NCBI GenBank assembly: GCA_949358305.1
Contig: OX442314.1
Coordinates: 14,129,060-14,193,059 of the forward strand
Direction of reading: 5' to 3'
DNA length: 64,000 nucleotides
Source: Strigamia acuminata
Taxonomy: Eukaryota > Arthropoda > Chilopoda > Geophilomorpha > Linotaeniidae
Under the pieces are notes generated by a model. The model did no database searches, was not told where the DNA came from, and saw nothing but the letters and a program-made list of their open reading frames with translations. Positions 31,479 to 43,561 of this stretch are shown piece after piece; the first letter of the stretch is position 1; the number at the start of each line of letters is the position of its first letter. A program made the translations under genes and the position numbers.

Positions 31479-34097
31479 ATGTCTGTTGTTGATAAATTAA
31501 TTCAAGAATTGCGAAAGGAATGTACATTTTTAGCAGTCAACCAACTTGCCGATGACTTAGTTGACAGAAGTGAGTTTTCAGATCTAAAATCGTAAAATTC
31601 ATAAAATATTTGTTTACTTATTTACTAACCTTTTTTCAACGAAGTATGTCAACTCTGCCTGGAAAACCGAATAACGGCCGAAGAATTCGTGTCTACATGG
31701 ATCGCTTTTGTCTCAACAAAAGGCTTATCCAACTCGGAACCAACTCTAGAATTACTAGAACAACTTAATAAAGACCAAGTAATACGTGTACTAACCATTA
31801 CAATTTTATAAAATATTCATTTTTCTTGTGTTTACAGGGATTAAGGAAACAAAACAACGAAAAAGCCAATCCCAAACAGGGCAGTTTAAATTTCCACGAT
31901 GAAACGTATGATGAAAATATTTAAAAATTGACAACATTTTCGTAATTACTTTTAATTCTTATTGGTAATCAGCATGGATGAGGATACCGAAGAACTCTTG
32001 GAAGCTTACGGCACTCCAATCATGAAAGCACAGGCATTAAAACGGCAAATTACACCAGTCGCAGGCTTAAATAAAAGACGGCTTGGGCAGAAACAAAGTC
32101 CTTTGCTTTTTTCACCGAATAGTTCTTCCCCCGAAACGTAATGTCAACTTGATTATTTGTTAAAACTTAAATATTGATTGTATTTTTTTTTTACTCCAGC
32201 ATTACTTCGCCCGGCAACAAGTATACTTTAAGAACTAATTCCGGTGACGTGTTGCTGTCGTTTGGCAATGCTTCAGAAGTCAAATGGGAAAACAGTAGAA
32301 CGGAATTTCCAGTTATTGTGCATCCTTACGACGAAGCTTCCACTCTGACGAAAAAATATCGATATTTATACGAAAAATTGCCCGAAAAAGCTCAGATTCA
32401 TAATCAATGGCTTGAAGACATGGGTTTACAGTTGCATAAACTTCATGATTTAGCGTACGCTTTGCCAGCAGATTTACGGATAACTGTAAGTCGATAGCAT
32501 TAATTAATTAATCAATTAATTAAATATTTTCAATTTTTATGTTTTTAGATGAAGCACACTATATTAGGTAGAGTGTGGACCGATGGACTAGGAAAATTAA
32601 ATATCAATCAATTAGTTGTGGAAACTCCTGTTCATGAGGGAAAATCGTCTCGTATTTCAATAGATGTGAGCAATTTACCAAAATTTTCGATTTTTCCTGG
32701 TCAGGTATGTTTTAAAACAATTTGGAGAAATATCAAAAAAAAATTTTAAAGGCTGGTTTTTATATTCTTTTTATAGTTAATAGCAATCGAAGGTGTTAAT
32801 TCTCAAGAGAAATTCTTAGCTGAGAAAATTTACGACGGTATTTTGTTGCCTTTCTCACAATTTATTCCGAGTAATAAGGAGAGTCAAGGTAAAGTCATGT
32901 TTGGAAGTGTGAAACAAGTAATAAGATTTTTGCTTTTATTTTTAAAGAAGCGTTACACATCGTGGTGGCTGCTGGTCCGTACACCACGGCTGATGAATCG
33001 ACGTACAATGCACTGATGGATTTGCTAAATTATCTTGAGAAACACCAACCTCATGCTTGCGTTTTAATCGGTCCGTTTGTAGATAGCAAAAGCAATGTGC
33101 TTTCAAAACATTTCGCCATGCAGGTTCGAGTTTAAATGAGATTGAAATGTGAAATTTGTATTTAGTTTAACGATTTTTATTTTTAGGATTCTGAGTTATG
33201 CAGTTACGATGACGTGTTTCAATCCTTAATTAAAATGATTACCAGTAAAATAGACAGGTAACGATGAATGTCGATTAAAAATTAGTGTAAATTACAGTGT
33301 TGAATTTGTTTTTACAGTTCCAAAACGCAGTTAGTAATTATTCCATCGCTCAGAGATTTACATCATAACCATTTCGTGTTTCCCACTGCGCCGTTCAGTC
33401 ATCCGGAATTGGTACGCAAAGGAAATGAAATGTTCATTTCGTTTTATAACTAATTTTATTTTTGCAGAAAGGTGTTCATTTTATGCCGGATCCGTGTGTA
33501 TTGGATATCAACGGTGTTGTCATTGGGATAACTTCGACCGATATTTTATTTCATCTTGGCAAGGAAGAATTATCGTCGTAAGAAAAAGACTCGATTAACT
33601 CTTGTATTATGGTTAATATATTTCATTTATTTATTGTATAGTGTTGGATCAACAGACCGTTTTGGCCGTCTCGCAAGTCACATTTTGAAACAACAAAGGT
33701 ACAGATTGTAAACAAAATTAGCAATTTTGTTCTTTTAAAATAAAATTGATTTCATTGTAGTTTTTATCCACTCTGCCCACCTCACGAGGATGTAAATATC
33801 GATTACCAACATTTGGATTTGCATGGAGGTTTGCCGGTTACACCAGACGTTTTGATTTTACCGTCGGATTTCAAACATTTTATTAAGGTAAATCTTACTA
33901 TTTCCACACCCTGCTTAAAATATAAAAATCGACACATTTTCTTACAGAATTTGGACGGTTGTTGCTGCATTAATCCAGAACGCCTTGTAAAGGGTATCTG
34001 TGGAGGAACGTTTGCAAGAATTCAGATAGAAGCGCACACACGGAACCAGAATTCATCCATTATAGAATCTATCGCGGCACAAATAATTAAAATATAA
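31479..34097 (+). CDS. Pola2: DNA polymerase alpha subunit B
   Basis: Fourteen exons join in frame to 598 residues, the same length as human POLA2. They are 31479-31569, 31645-31778, 31838-31905, 31973-32137, 32200-32485, 32549-32704, 32777-32888, 32948-33123, 33187-33257, 33318-33411, 33468-33577, 33642-33698, 33761-33887 and 33948-34097. The N-terminal part has the helical module that contacts partners and a Ser/Pro-rich linker (SPLLFSPNSSSPET). The rest is the OB fold and inactive calcineurin-like phosphodiesterase domain of B subunits, including VVAAGPYTTADES, VLIGPFVDSKSN and PSLRDLHHN. The protein is the regulatory subunit that anchors the primase-polymerase complex at origins. All introns are short GT-AG. 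The gene converges on RAD51 with 119 bp between stop codons. Confidence 0.96.
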
Positions 34098-34216
34098 TGT
34101 CTGAAATTTTTTTGTTATTAAAGGATATAACTTAGAGAAAAATATTTTCTATTTTTGTAATTCTTTACTAAATGATCGATGTATGTATACAAATGAATAT
34201 AGATTTTCTTTTTCTT

Positions 34217-35731
<1,515 letters not shown>

Positions 35732-36227
35732 TACGAGAATAGAATTAAACAAACAACTGAAAACAAGAAATCTGCTCTTGTGTATTTGTAGCGCGCGCCA
35801 CAAAGTGCTTGGCGGACTCGAACTAATACCGCATAATAACCAAAATGATGTCATAACACAAACTGGCATCATTATGACATCATTTTGTATTAAGTCACAA
35901 TACTACAGTATTTTTTTAAATTTTAATTCTTATTTAACACTAAATAATACTAATTATATCAAAAGTTGTTACAGTTTACTTAAGGCGGTAAAATAATTTT
36001 TAAACCAATCGTATTTCAGTATTTCATCCAAGCAGTCCTGCACATCCGTTTGCCTATGGTGACCACGTGAGATAAATACGAATACAATACGACACAATAC
36101 GAAGGTAAATGCAGTTTGTCACGCAGCTGATACATTATTTGTGATTTGCTAATTCGTTTCTTATTTTATTTATAGACGGAAGTCAACAATTGTTGCTTGG
36201 TAAAATTCTCCGACCTTTAATTTTGCA
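35732..36227. promoter_or_regulatory. Divergent promoter region, RAD51 and neurochondrin 1
   Basis: RAD51 runs left and neurochondrin 1 runs right, with about 500 bp between start codons. AGCGCGCGCCA at about 35790-35800 resembles an E2F-type GC box and lies about 60 bp from the RAD51 start. A donor (CGAAG|GTAAAT, about 36102) and an acceptor (ATTTATAG|ACGGAA, about 36175) suggest a 5' untranslated intron in neurochondrin 1. Function is inferred from position. Confidence 0.5.
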
Positions 36228-38273
36228 ATGTCAAACAACAGCGAAATGTATGAATCCTGTATTGCCGGTTTACAATACGCCAAATCAGATACAGAAAAAT
36301 TCGCCGCTCTGCTATTAGTAACTAAAATAGTCAAAGCTGAAGACTGCGATCGCGACAGCCGCCGAAAGATTTTCGATGCAATCGGATTTAATTTTGTTGA
36401 ACGATTACTTAATACCAACGACGTGCCCGAAGGATGTCCAGTTTACATTTTCAAAGCAATTGGTTTGACTTTACTGTCATGTTTTTGCATGGAACCCGAT
36501 ATAATTTCCAACGAAAACGTGCGTTCCAAACTACCAGATTTGATGGATTTAATTCTAACTGCCGGTCAAAGCCGCGCGGAGCAAGAGATGATCAATGACG
36601 CATTGATTTGCATATCAAGCGTTATTACTTTGAACATTAACGATCCGAAAATCTGCAAGGAAGTCGTACCAAATTTAGTTAAAATAATCATCAACGAGAA
36701 ACACGGATGTATAAAATGTGTGGATTTGATTTGCGATTTAAATCTACACTTGGGCAGCGTTTGCTGGCAGAATCGTGTCGATTCGTTCGACATTTTAATG
36801 AATTTTTATTCCGGAAAATTCGTTAATGACTACAGTGAAGAAAAATTTACATTATGCAAAAGAATCACAGCTTTGACAGCGAATTGCCCGTACAGAACCG
36901 CGAGCGACCAACCGTGGTGCCACGAAATTAGAAAAGGATTGTGCGAAATCTTTTGCAGCAAAGTCGCGTTACCACAACTCCACCCTGCTCTGATGCTGAC
37001 CACGGCCATGATTGAACGGTTCGGCGTCGACTGGGCTTTCGTTGAAAACAACAAATTTTTTCTCATTTTTGCCCAGCTCACTTGCATAGAAGTGCGCATG
37101 ACGGTGGAAGACCGGAACTTAGAACAAGTGATCGAAGTCGGGCCACTTCTTACGTCCTGTTTCGTCTCATTGGAGAACATCATCGCCGTCCTCATCAACA
37201 AAGTTGAGGAAATCGAGTACAATCAGAGACAGCAACTCCACGCGGCACTCACCGCAACGATGAACGGCGTTTTGTATTTTCTTAGCAACGAATCGAAGAA
37301 AATGGACTCGCTCGCCAGTTTACCCGCGATGGAAAAACAAGTGATTTTTTCCTGCGTGCGAGTGGTCGGCGCTTGGTTGGCGGAAGAGACTTCGGCGTTG
37401 AGAGACGACGTGTATGCGATTCTGCCTTTCATTATCCATGTTGCAGTATTTGACTTTGAGAATTGCAATGACGGTTTGAATATTCTCAGGTTTCTACTGC
37501 CAGGACTGTGCCATCTTACAGCCGAGGATAAACCGAGAAATATTCTAATTGGACTTAAATTCCACGAGATTTTACTCGATTATATGCTTCAAGCGTGGAA
37601 ATTATTTAAGATTTCTCCGGGAGATGGCGATGAGCGCAAGGATTCGTTGGTTACGACGTGCGGAATTTTCATGAACATAATCGTGCTGGATGCGCGTTTG
37701 GTGGCGAATGTTAAAACGTTTCAGAAATTGCTGCGTTTTGTATTCAGCGCGTTGCCAGAACTGGAAAACGAGGCTCAGCACTTGATTCTAATTGGGAATT
37801 TAACGCTGATTGGACTTATGCTGCTTCGCCATTACGCTAATGAGGTGAAGCCATGCGACGATTCGATTGATTTGTTTTTGTCCAGCTGCATTAAATTCTT
37901 GGCTGGGGCTCATAATGTAGAAGATTCGAGTGGTTGTGATGGCGTGGTGGTCGCGAAGGAATACAGGGGTGTTTGGGATGAGATTGGGGAAGTTTGGTAT
38001 TTGGGAATGCGAGCGCTCTCTGCGGTTTTAAAGGAGTTGCCTTGGATTGGAAAGGTTGTTTTGGATAGTGGTTGGATTGATGTGATTGTACAAATATTGA
38101 GGAGAATTAAAGCTGGAACCATTGATGGGAGTACCGTGAATGAGTTGGAATATTTTTTGTGTTGTTTAGTACCAACTGATGTGTGTATTCAACAGATTTT
38201 AGTGAAAGAAGGGGGAAGGGAGTTTTGCATTACACATGGAATGAAGGAATTAGAAAAGTTATTGACCAAGTAA
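36228..38273 (+). CDS. Ncdn: Neurochondrin, first copy, intronless
   Basis: An uninterrupted frame of 681 residues starting MSNNSEMYESC. It matches neurochondrin across its length: KFAALLLVTKIVK near residue 25, RRKIFDAIGFNFVERLL, GCPVYIFKAIGLTLLSCF and a long run of alpha-helical armadillo-like repeats. Neurochondrin is a cytoplasmic helical-repeat protein linked to neurite growth and receptor signalling. The absence of coding introns is unusual beside genes with many introns and could mean an ancient retrocopy or loss. A similar gene lies at 43850-45931. A polyadenylation signal (CAATAAAGG) is near 38358. Confidence 0.9.
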   Translation: MSNNSEMYESCIAGLQYAKSDTEKFAALLLVTKIVKAEDCDRDSRRKIFDAIGFNFVERLLNTNDVPEGCPVYIFKAIGLTLLSCFCMEPDIISNENVRSKLPDLMDLILTAGQSRAEQEMINDALICISSVITLNINDPKICKEVVPNLVKIIINEKHGCIKCVDLICDLNLHLGSVCWQNRVDSFDILMNFYSGKFVNDYSEEKFTLCKRITALTANCPYRTASDQPWCHEIRKGLCEIFCSKVALPQLHPALMLTTAMIERFGVDWAFVENNKFFLIFAQLTCIEVRMTVEDRNLEQVIEVGPLLTSCFVSLENIIAVLINKVEEIEYNQRQQLHAALTATMNGVLYFLSNESKKMDSLASLPAMEKQVIFSCVRVVGAWLAEETSALRDDVYAILPFIIHVAVFDFENCNDGLNILRFLLPGLCHLTAEDKPRNILIGLKFHEILLDYMLQAWKLFKISPGDGDERKDSLVTTCGIFMNIIVLDARLVANVKTFQKLLRFVFSALPELENEAQHLILIGNLTLIGLMLLRHYANEVKPCDDSIDLFLSSCIKFLAGAHNVEDSSGCDGVVVAKEYRGVWDEIGEVWYLGMRALSAVLKELPWIGKVVLDSGWIDVIVQILRRIKAGTIDGSTVNELEYFLCCLVPTDVCIQQILVKEGGREFCITHGMKELEKLLTK

Positions 38274-38678
38274 AATTTTATTTTTATAGATTTTTGGTCG
38301 TTTTGTATTTTGTTTGTAATGATCATCACATTTTTTTTCTTCCGTTTTGTATGTTGCAATAAAGGTTGAATTTTGATACATTATATAAAGCTTCTAATTT
38401 AGTTATCAAATCAAGGTGTAACTCGGGCATGCGCAAACGGCGCGGAAGTAAAAAATAAAAGTAATAAAACTTATGACGTCAAACGGCACGTGCGCCGATT
38501 GAACTCAAAATAAAACACGTTTGAACCAGAACAACGAATTGAATTTATTATTTCCTCCGATTTCTGAATGAGTAAATCAAAATTCTTACCATTCTTACGA
38601 CATCGATAGAGATAAATTTTAACCAATCACATTATTCCTTACCCCACGTCTCGGTGTGGAAAATTCCAAATTCTATAC
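38274..38678. other. Neurochondrin 1 3' region and left part of the NANP upstream region
   Basis: Contains the neurochondrin 1 tail and, further right, TATGACGTCAAACGG (about 38473) resembling a CRE. Before the P element arrived, this sequence was continuous with 43464 onward, so it was probably upstream sequence of NANP. Confidence 0.5.
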
Positions 38679-38863
38679 CACAGTATAGAGAAGAGACAGT
38701 AGGGCAATGTGTGGTAATCCCTGGCCTGTAGTTGCATCTGCGCATGCGTCTAACGCCACCTGGCGGCCATCTAGTATCAACCTCGAGTTTTGTATTGTGC
38801 ACATGTAGTATTTTTATTTCGTGTTTCCAAAAAACATAATAAAAACATTATTTGCAACTTATA

Positions 38864-41800
38864 ATGAAACTAAACGGTGGGAGATATTGTGGGGCACTTC
38901 ATTGCAATAATAATGCAATAAGAAATCCAACGTTATCATTTTTTAGATTTCCTAAAAATCCAGACAGGTAAATATTATCCAAAACTTGTTCAAACACCAT
39001 TAAATTTTTAATTTTTTATCGTAATTTGTGAAAAAATCGAGATAAATCGTTAAAAATATTGTATTTTCGCACAAAATCATTACTTATCGTTAGAAAATAC
39101 ATTAATTTGTCACAAAATTGCAATAAATAGTTAGAATTTATCGTAATTTTTCACAACATATATCGTAATTTGTCAAAATCACATTATTTATCGTTAGAAA
39201 ATACCGTAATTTGTCAAACAATTGCGATAAATTGTTGACGAATATTGTAATTTGTCAAAATCATCATATATCGTCGAGAAATCGTAATTTCAAACAAAAT
39301 CGAAGTAAATTGTGATAAAATGTTGTAATTTCACACAAAATCGAAGTAAATTGTGATAAAATGTTGTAATTTCACACAAAATCGCAGTAAATTGTGATAA
39401 AATGTTGTAATTTTACAGAAAATCGCAGTAATTTTTGATAAAATGTTGTAATTTCACTCAAAATCGAAGTAAATTGTGATAAAATGTTGTTATTTCTTTG
39501 CATTACATTTTTTAATTACATTTTTAAAATTAAATAGAAGTAAACGATGGTTAATAAACACGCGCCGCTCAGATCTGGATGGAGAAACGACAGATTATTT
39601 ATATAAAAATATATGCTTGTGCAGCCAACATTTCACTGACAGTATGTTCATGAATGTCACGGAACGAAATTCTCTAGTATGGAATGCTATACCAACAGAA
39701 TTTAGTGTTCCAAACAAGCCAAAAGCTCTTGAAAATAAAAGGAAAACCAAATCTTCACTTGGTTTGAGAACAGGTATATCTTTTGGTTAAATAATTTTGG
39801 TTAAATAATAATTCCTTTAAATTTATAAAAACTACAGCTGATAATGAAAATCAAAGTCAAACCCAAAAAAGAAAAAGAATTGTCAAAACTGACCCAATCA
39901 AGAAATTTAAAGAAAACAAGATTCCTTTCATCAACAGTAATTATTTAAACAAACAATCTGACATTTGCTTAATTAAATATAATGATTTCTCCAGGCCCTC
40001 CATTGGAAAGTAGTAATTATTCTGACATCACTGCAAACAATTCCATTGATTGTTATGTCAGTGATGACAGTGATGACACTACGAATCAGACGAAATCAGC
40101 CGCAACAGAAGTTCAAAGTTGCAAACAATACACGCCAAGAAAAAAGAAACTGCAGATGCAAATAACCAATTTACGCCGAAAACTTAAACGCTCTGAAGAT
40201 TCTAAACAAAGGCTGTCATCTACAACAAAACCAGTGTCAACAAATGATGCCTTAAAAGTTCTTGAAAACAAGCTAACTCCTCTGCAGTATGAACTTTTAA
40301 GAGCGCAAGTCAAAACAAGCAATGAAACATCAACATCCAGAAAACATTGGTGCCCAATAATGAAAAGTTTTTCTTTAGGTTTAAATTATAAGGGTGCAGG
40401 TGCTTACAGGTATGTAAAAAATTATATTCGCTTGCCATCTAAAAGAAGTCTTCATAACTTTTTACCTCAACAAATCCTAGATTGTGGATTGTGTGAGATA
40501 GTAATAAACTCTTTGCAAAAACCTAAACCAAACGAATCTATACTCTGCTCACTGTGTATAGATGAAATGAGTTTAAAAGAACATTTATTCTACTGCAGTA
40601 AGAGAGATATAGTAGTAGGCTTTGAGGATAATGGTATTGTAAATGGGCACAAAAAAGCTAACTCAGCATTAGTTGTAATGTGCCAAGGTTTATTAAAGAA
40701 ATTTAAGCAGCCTGTTGCATATTCTCTATGCAATGCATGTACTAAAACAGAGAATGTTATAGCAATAATTAATAAGTGTGTCCATTCTCTTGACAAGGTT
40801 GGGTATTGTGTGGTGGCAGTGATTACGGATCAAGGCCCTAATTTCTTATCAATGGCTAATGAATTAGGAGTAACAACAGAAAAACCATATTTCTTTATTA
40901 ATTCAAAAAAAATATTTTATATGTACGACCCCCCCCATCTCTTGAAAAGTATTAGAAATAATTTTATGAAATATACAGTGCATTTTGAGGGAAAGACTGC
41001 TTCATGGGATATAATTAAATCTGTGTATTTGGAGGACAAAAAAAGAAATTTTCGCCTTATGCCTCGAGTCACTGAAAAACACATCAATGTAACAAATTTT
41101 GGAAAAATGAAAGTTAAACTGGCTAGTCAAATTTTTAGTCACTCTGTTGCTGCAGCAATTGAAACGGAAGTGGCTAAAGGTTTTTTACCTGCTAAGGCAT
41201 TAGAAACAGCTGATTTTGTTGGGAGAATGGACAAATTGTTTGATTGCTTTAACAGCAGTAACATAAGTTCAAATAAACGTTTCAGACGAGCTATTGGTGG
41301 GAAAAATGGGCAAATTGAGGATTTTATAAAACGGGGATTGTTATGGATGGGTTCTCTTCAGTTCAGAGACACAAAAACAAATAAAAATGCAAAAAGTATA
41401 AAATGTGTACGTGGATGGCTCACAACAATGAATGCTTTGCTTCAGTTAAAAAAGTATTTAGGAGAAGAACCAAACAATGTTACTTTTTTGTTTACACGAA
41501 GGCTTAACCAAGATTCTCTTGAAAATTTTTTCGGCATAATTCGAAGTAAGGGGGGATTTAATGACAGACCTACACCCATACAATTTCAACGTAGCTTTCG
41601 TCAAGTTTGTATGAACAACATGTTACAACCTGGTATTAATGGAAATTGTCTTGATTTTTGTGAGGATTTAGCCACAGATTTAACTACATTAAACAATGTT
41701 GACTCGTCTTTGGATTCAGGAAATAAAATTCACTTGCTTTCAATGACATCAAATATGAACACATCTGAATATATTTTTCCGGAATTAAAAGTTGAGTCGC

Positions 41801-42264
41801 CATTTCTTAATGAAAAGGAATCTTTCTTTTATTTTAGTGGATATTGCTTGAAAAAAATTTTATTAGAACATGAGTGTAATCAATGTCAAATTGAGCTAAA
41901 TGGGACTAGGGAATTGGACATGCCAGAAAAGTTATTCTGTTTTTTTAAGGCATATGATAATAGTGTTGATACATTTGCTAATTTAAAAATTCCTTCTAAT
42001 TTATTTGTAGAATTTTTAATGGAATGGGAAAAAATTTTTTCGCTGTTGTTTGGTTTGCATGGCAACAAACCAAATATTAAAAAGTGTATAACTTATAAAC
42101 TTAAAGAAGTCCCTTGTACATTCAGTTGCACTGATTTTCCAATATTTAAATTATGTGAATATTTTTTGAAAGTGAGAATTTACTACACCATCAAATTTCA
42201 TAATAATAGCCATAATATTAAAAAACCAACTAATTCAAAATTAAGCAAATTAATTCATGCTTAA
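38864..42264 (+). CDS. P-element transposase with THAP zinc finger
   Basis: Exons 38864-38967, 39538-39773, 39838-39936 and 39995-42264 join in frame to 902 residues. Residues 1-90 form a THAP C2CH DNA-binding finger: C9 and C14 in YCGALHC, FFRFPKNP, a tryptophan in KRWLINTRRSD, then CSQHF and IPTEF for the usual AVPTxF box. A basic linker and a predicted coiled coil (KLQMQITNLRRKLKRSED) follow. The RNase-H-like core shows LCIDEMSLKEH, AVITDQGPNF and RRLNQDSLENFFGIIRSKGG, corresponding to the acidic residues of P-type transposases (compare THAP9). A central GTP-binding insertion is expected for the family. No internal stop. Host genes do not flank it closely enough to suggest domestication. 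Confidence 0.95.
39300..39485. repeat. 41-bp tandem repeat in P-element intron 1
   Basis: The unit ATCGAAGTAAATTGTGATAA followed by AATGTTGTAATTTCACACAAA recurs about four times with small changes. The sequence before it (39000-39300) holds looser versions of the same words. Confidence 0.85.
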
Positions 42265-43463
42265 ATTATTCACAACAAATTAAATCCTGATTGAATTTTT
42301 TAATTTAGCAAATGTAAGATTATTCTAATATTTAATATATTGATTTTTAATAAGTTTTTAATCCGTGATTGGAATTAAGTTTGAGTTTTTAATGTTAATT
42401 TTTTTAGAAATGGATAAGTCTAGTGAACTTTTTGTTGCGAGACTTGCAGTTTCTGCCTGTTTATTGCCTGTAGATACAGTGAAGCAGAGGAATTTTGAGT
42501 TCTAGTACAAAATGTTGAATCACGCCGCTTCAGCAGTCTAAAAAGAAGTTGCTAAATGATGGAATCTACCAATTCTTGATCCCAACTTATCTAATTTGTC
42601 TGCTAGAAAAAACAAATTTTGGGGATAGCAAATCCAACTCTCTACCTCCTCGTGGTTATCTCTGGTGAAAACAAAATGAGAGCAATGGTACTTTAAAATG
42701 ATTTAATAATAAAATGGTGAATTGAAATAATTACAACACATGGTGCTCGTCATTCGTAATTTGCAAAGATGTGTATTTTTGCAAATTGATTTAAAAGAAG
42801 AGAAAAATAAGTAAAATTGAATTTAGAATGTACTTAAAACATTCCTATGAAGCATAAAAACAAAGATTTCACATCGTTGAATGATCAACTCGTTGAACTT
42901 GTTCGGTGTGTATTTTTCTGGGACGTACAACGGTGTTTTTCCGGTTCGTTTAGCCGGCGATCAAACAATCGATTACGATTTTTCTTTGGTTGGGATTCGC
43001 ACTCACGGTTCATTCAACTCGTACACTTCGTTCGGGAATGTACGGTCGATTCGCAGTGTCATCGTCGTCGTTTCCTTCAACTGCATGCGTGCTGTGACGC
43101 GGGTGCAACGGTGATCATGCCGGGAATTTACGGACGATTCGCAATGAGTCTTCGTCGTCTTCGTCTTCGTCTTCGTCGCTGCTGTGGCAGGATTTTAAAA
43201 TTTTAACTATTTTCATCAGTTTTCATTTTTAAATTAAGAAATCAGTGTGCTTTTTTCTTTCTTTTCATAACTGTTCCATTCTGTGAAAAGAAATGGAATT
43301 TTCAAGGAGAAATCCAATGGTGTTCTAATTAACTGTACTCGACCACCACTAGAGGCGCAACACTATTTCTTGACATTTTATGACGTTTCGTGACGTCAGC
43401 TACATGCCACCAACATCAAAGGAACCGCGCAACGTTGCCCTACTGTCTCTTCTCTATACTGTG
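42265..43463. other. P-element 3' part with a GC-shifted block
   Basis: The first 600 bp are AT-rich, apparently untranslated. From about 42885 to 43195 base composition changes sharply (runs such as CTTCGTCGTCTTCGTCTTCG). Two overlapping plus-strand frames of 77 and 119 codons and an acidic minus-strand frame (SSDEDEDEDDEDS) are open. I recognise none of them. It could be captured host sequence or a regulatory repeat. Confidence 0.4.
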
Positions 43464-43481
43464 TTCTATACGAGTGCGTCA

Positions 43482-43489
43482 ATATGACG
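43482..43489. promoter_or_regulatory. CRE-like palindrome upstream of NANP
   Basis: TGACGTCA lies 73 bp before the NANP start codon and just right of the P-element insertion. It matches the CREB/ATF palindrome. A role in NANP transcription is inferred from position only. Confidence 0.45.
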
Positions 43490-43561
43490 TCACGTTTCAG
43501 ATGTATACTACAAACCCGCCGCCCGAACCCGAACTCAGCACTATCTTACTTTCTCGACACG

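Larger units (their letters stand above)
38679..43463 (+). mobile_element. P element, structurally complete
   Basis: Inverted repeats begin CACAGTATAGAGAAGAGACA and are identical for 29 bp, or 31 bp with one mismatch. The 8-bp direct repeat TTCTATAC flanks the element at 38671-38678 and 43464-43471. Roughly 31-bp termini and 8-bp duplications define P elements. The 4785-bp body encodes a 902-residue THAP transposase on four exons. Intact ends, intact duplication and an intact frame point to recent insertion. The right end is 98 bp upstream of the NANP start codon, matching the known preference of P elements for promoters. Confidence 0.96.

Noticed and set aside
42847-43206. 119-codon frame in the P-element tail as a second element gene
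   Set aside because: Arginine-rich product driven by CTTCGT repeats, no domain; kept only as a composition anomaly.
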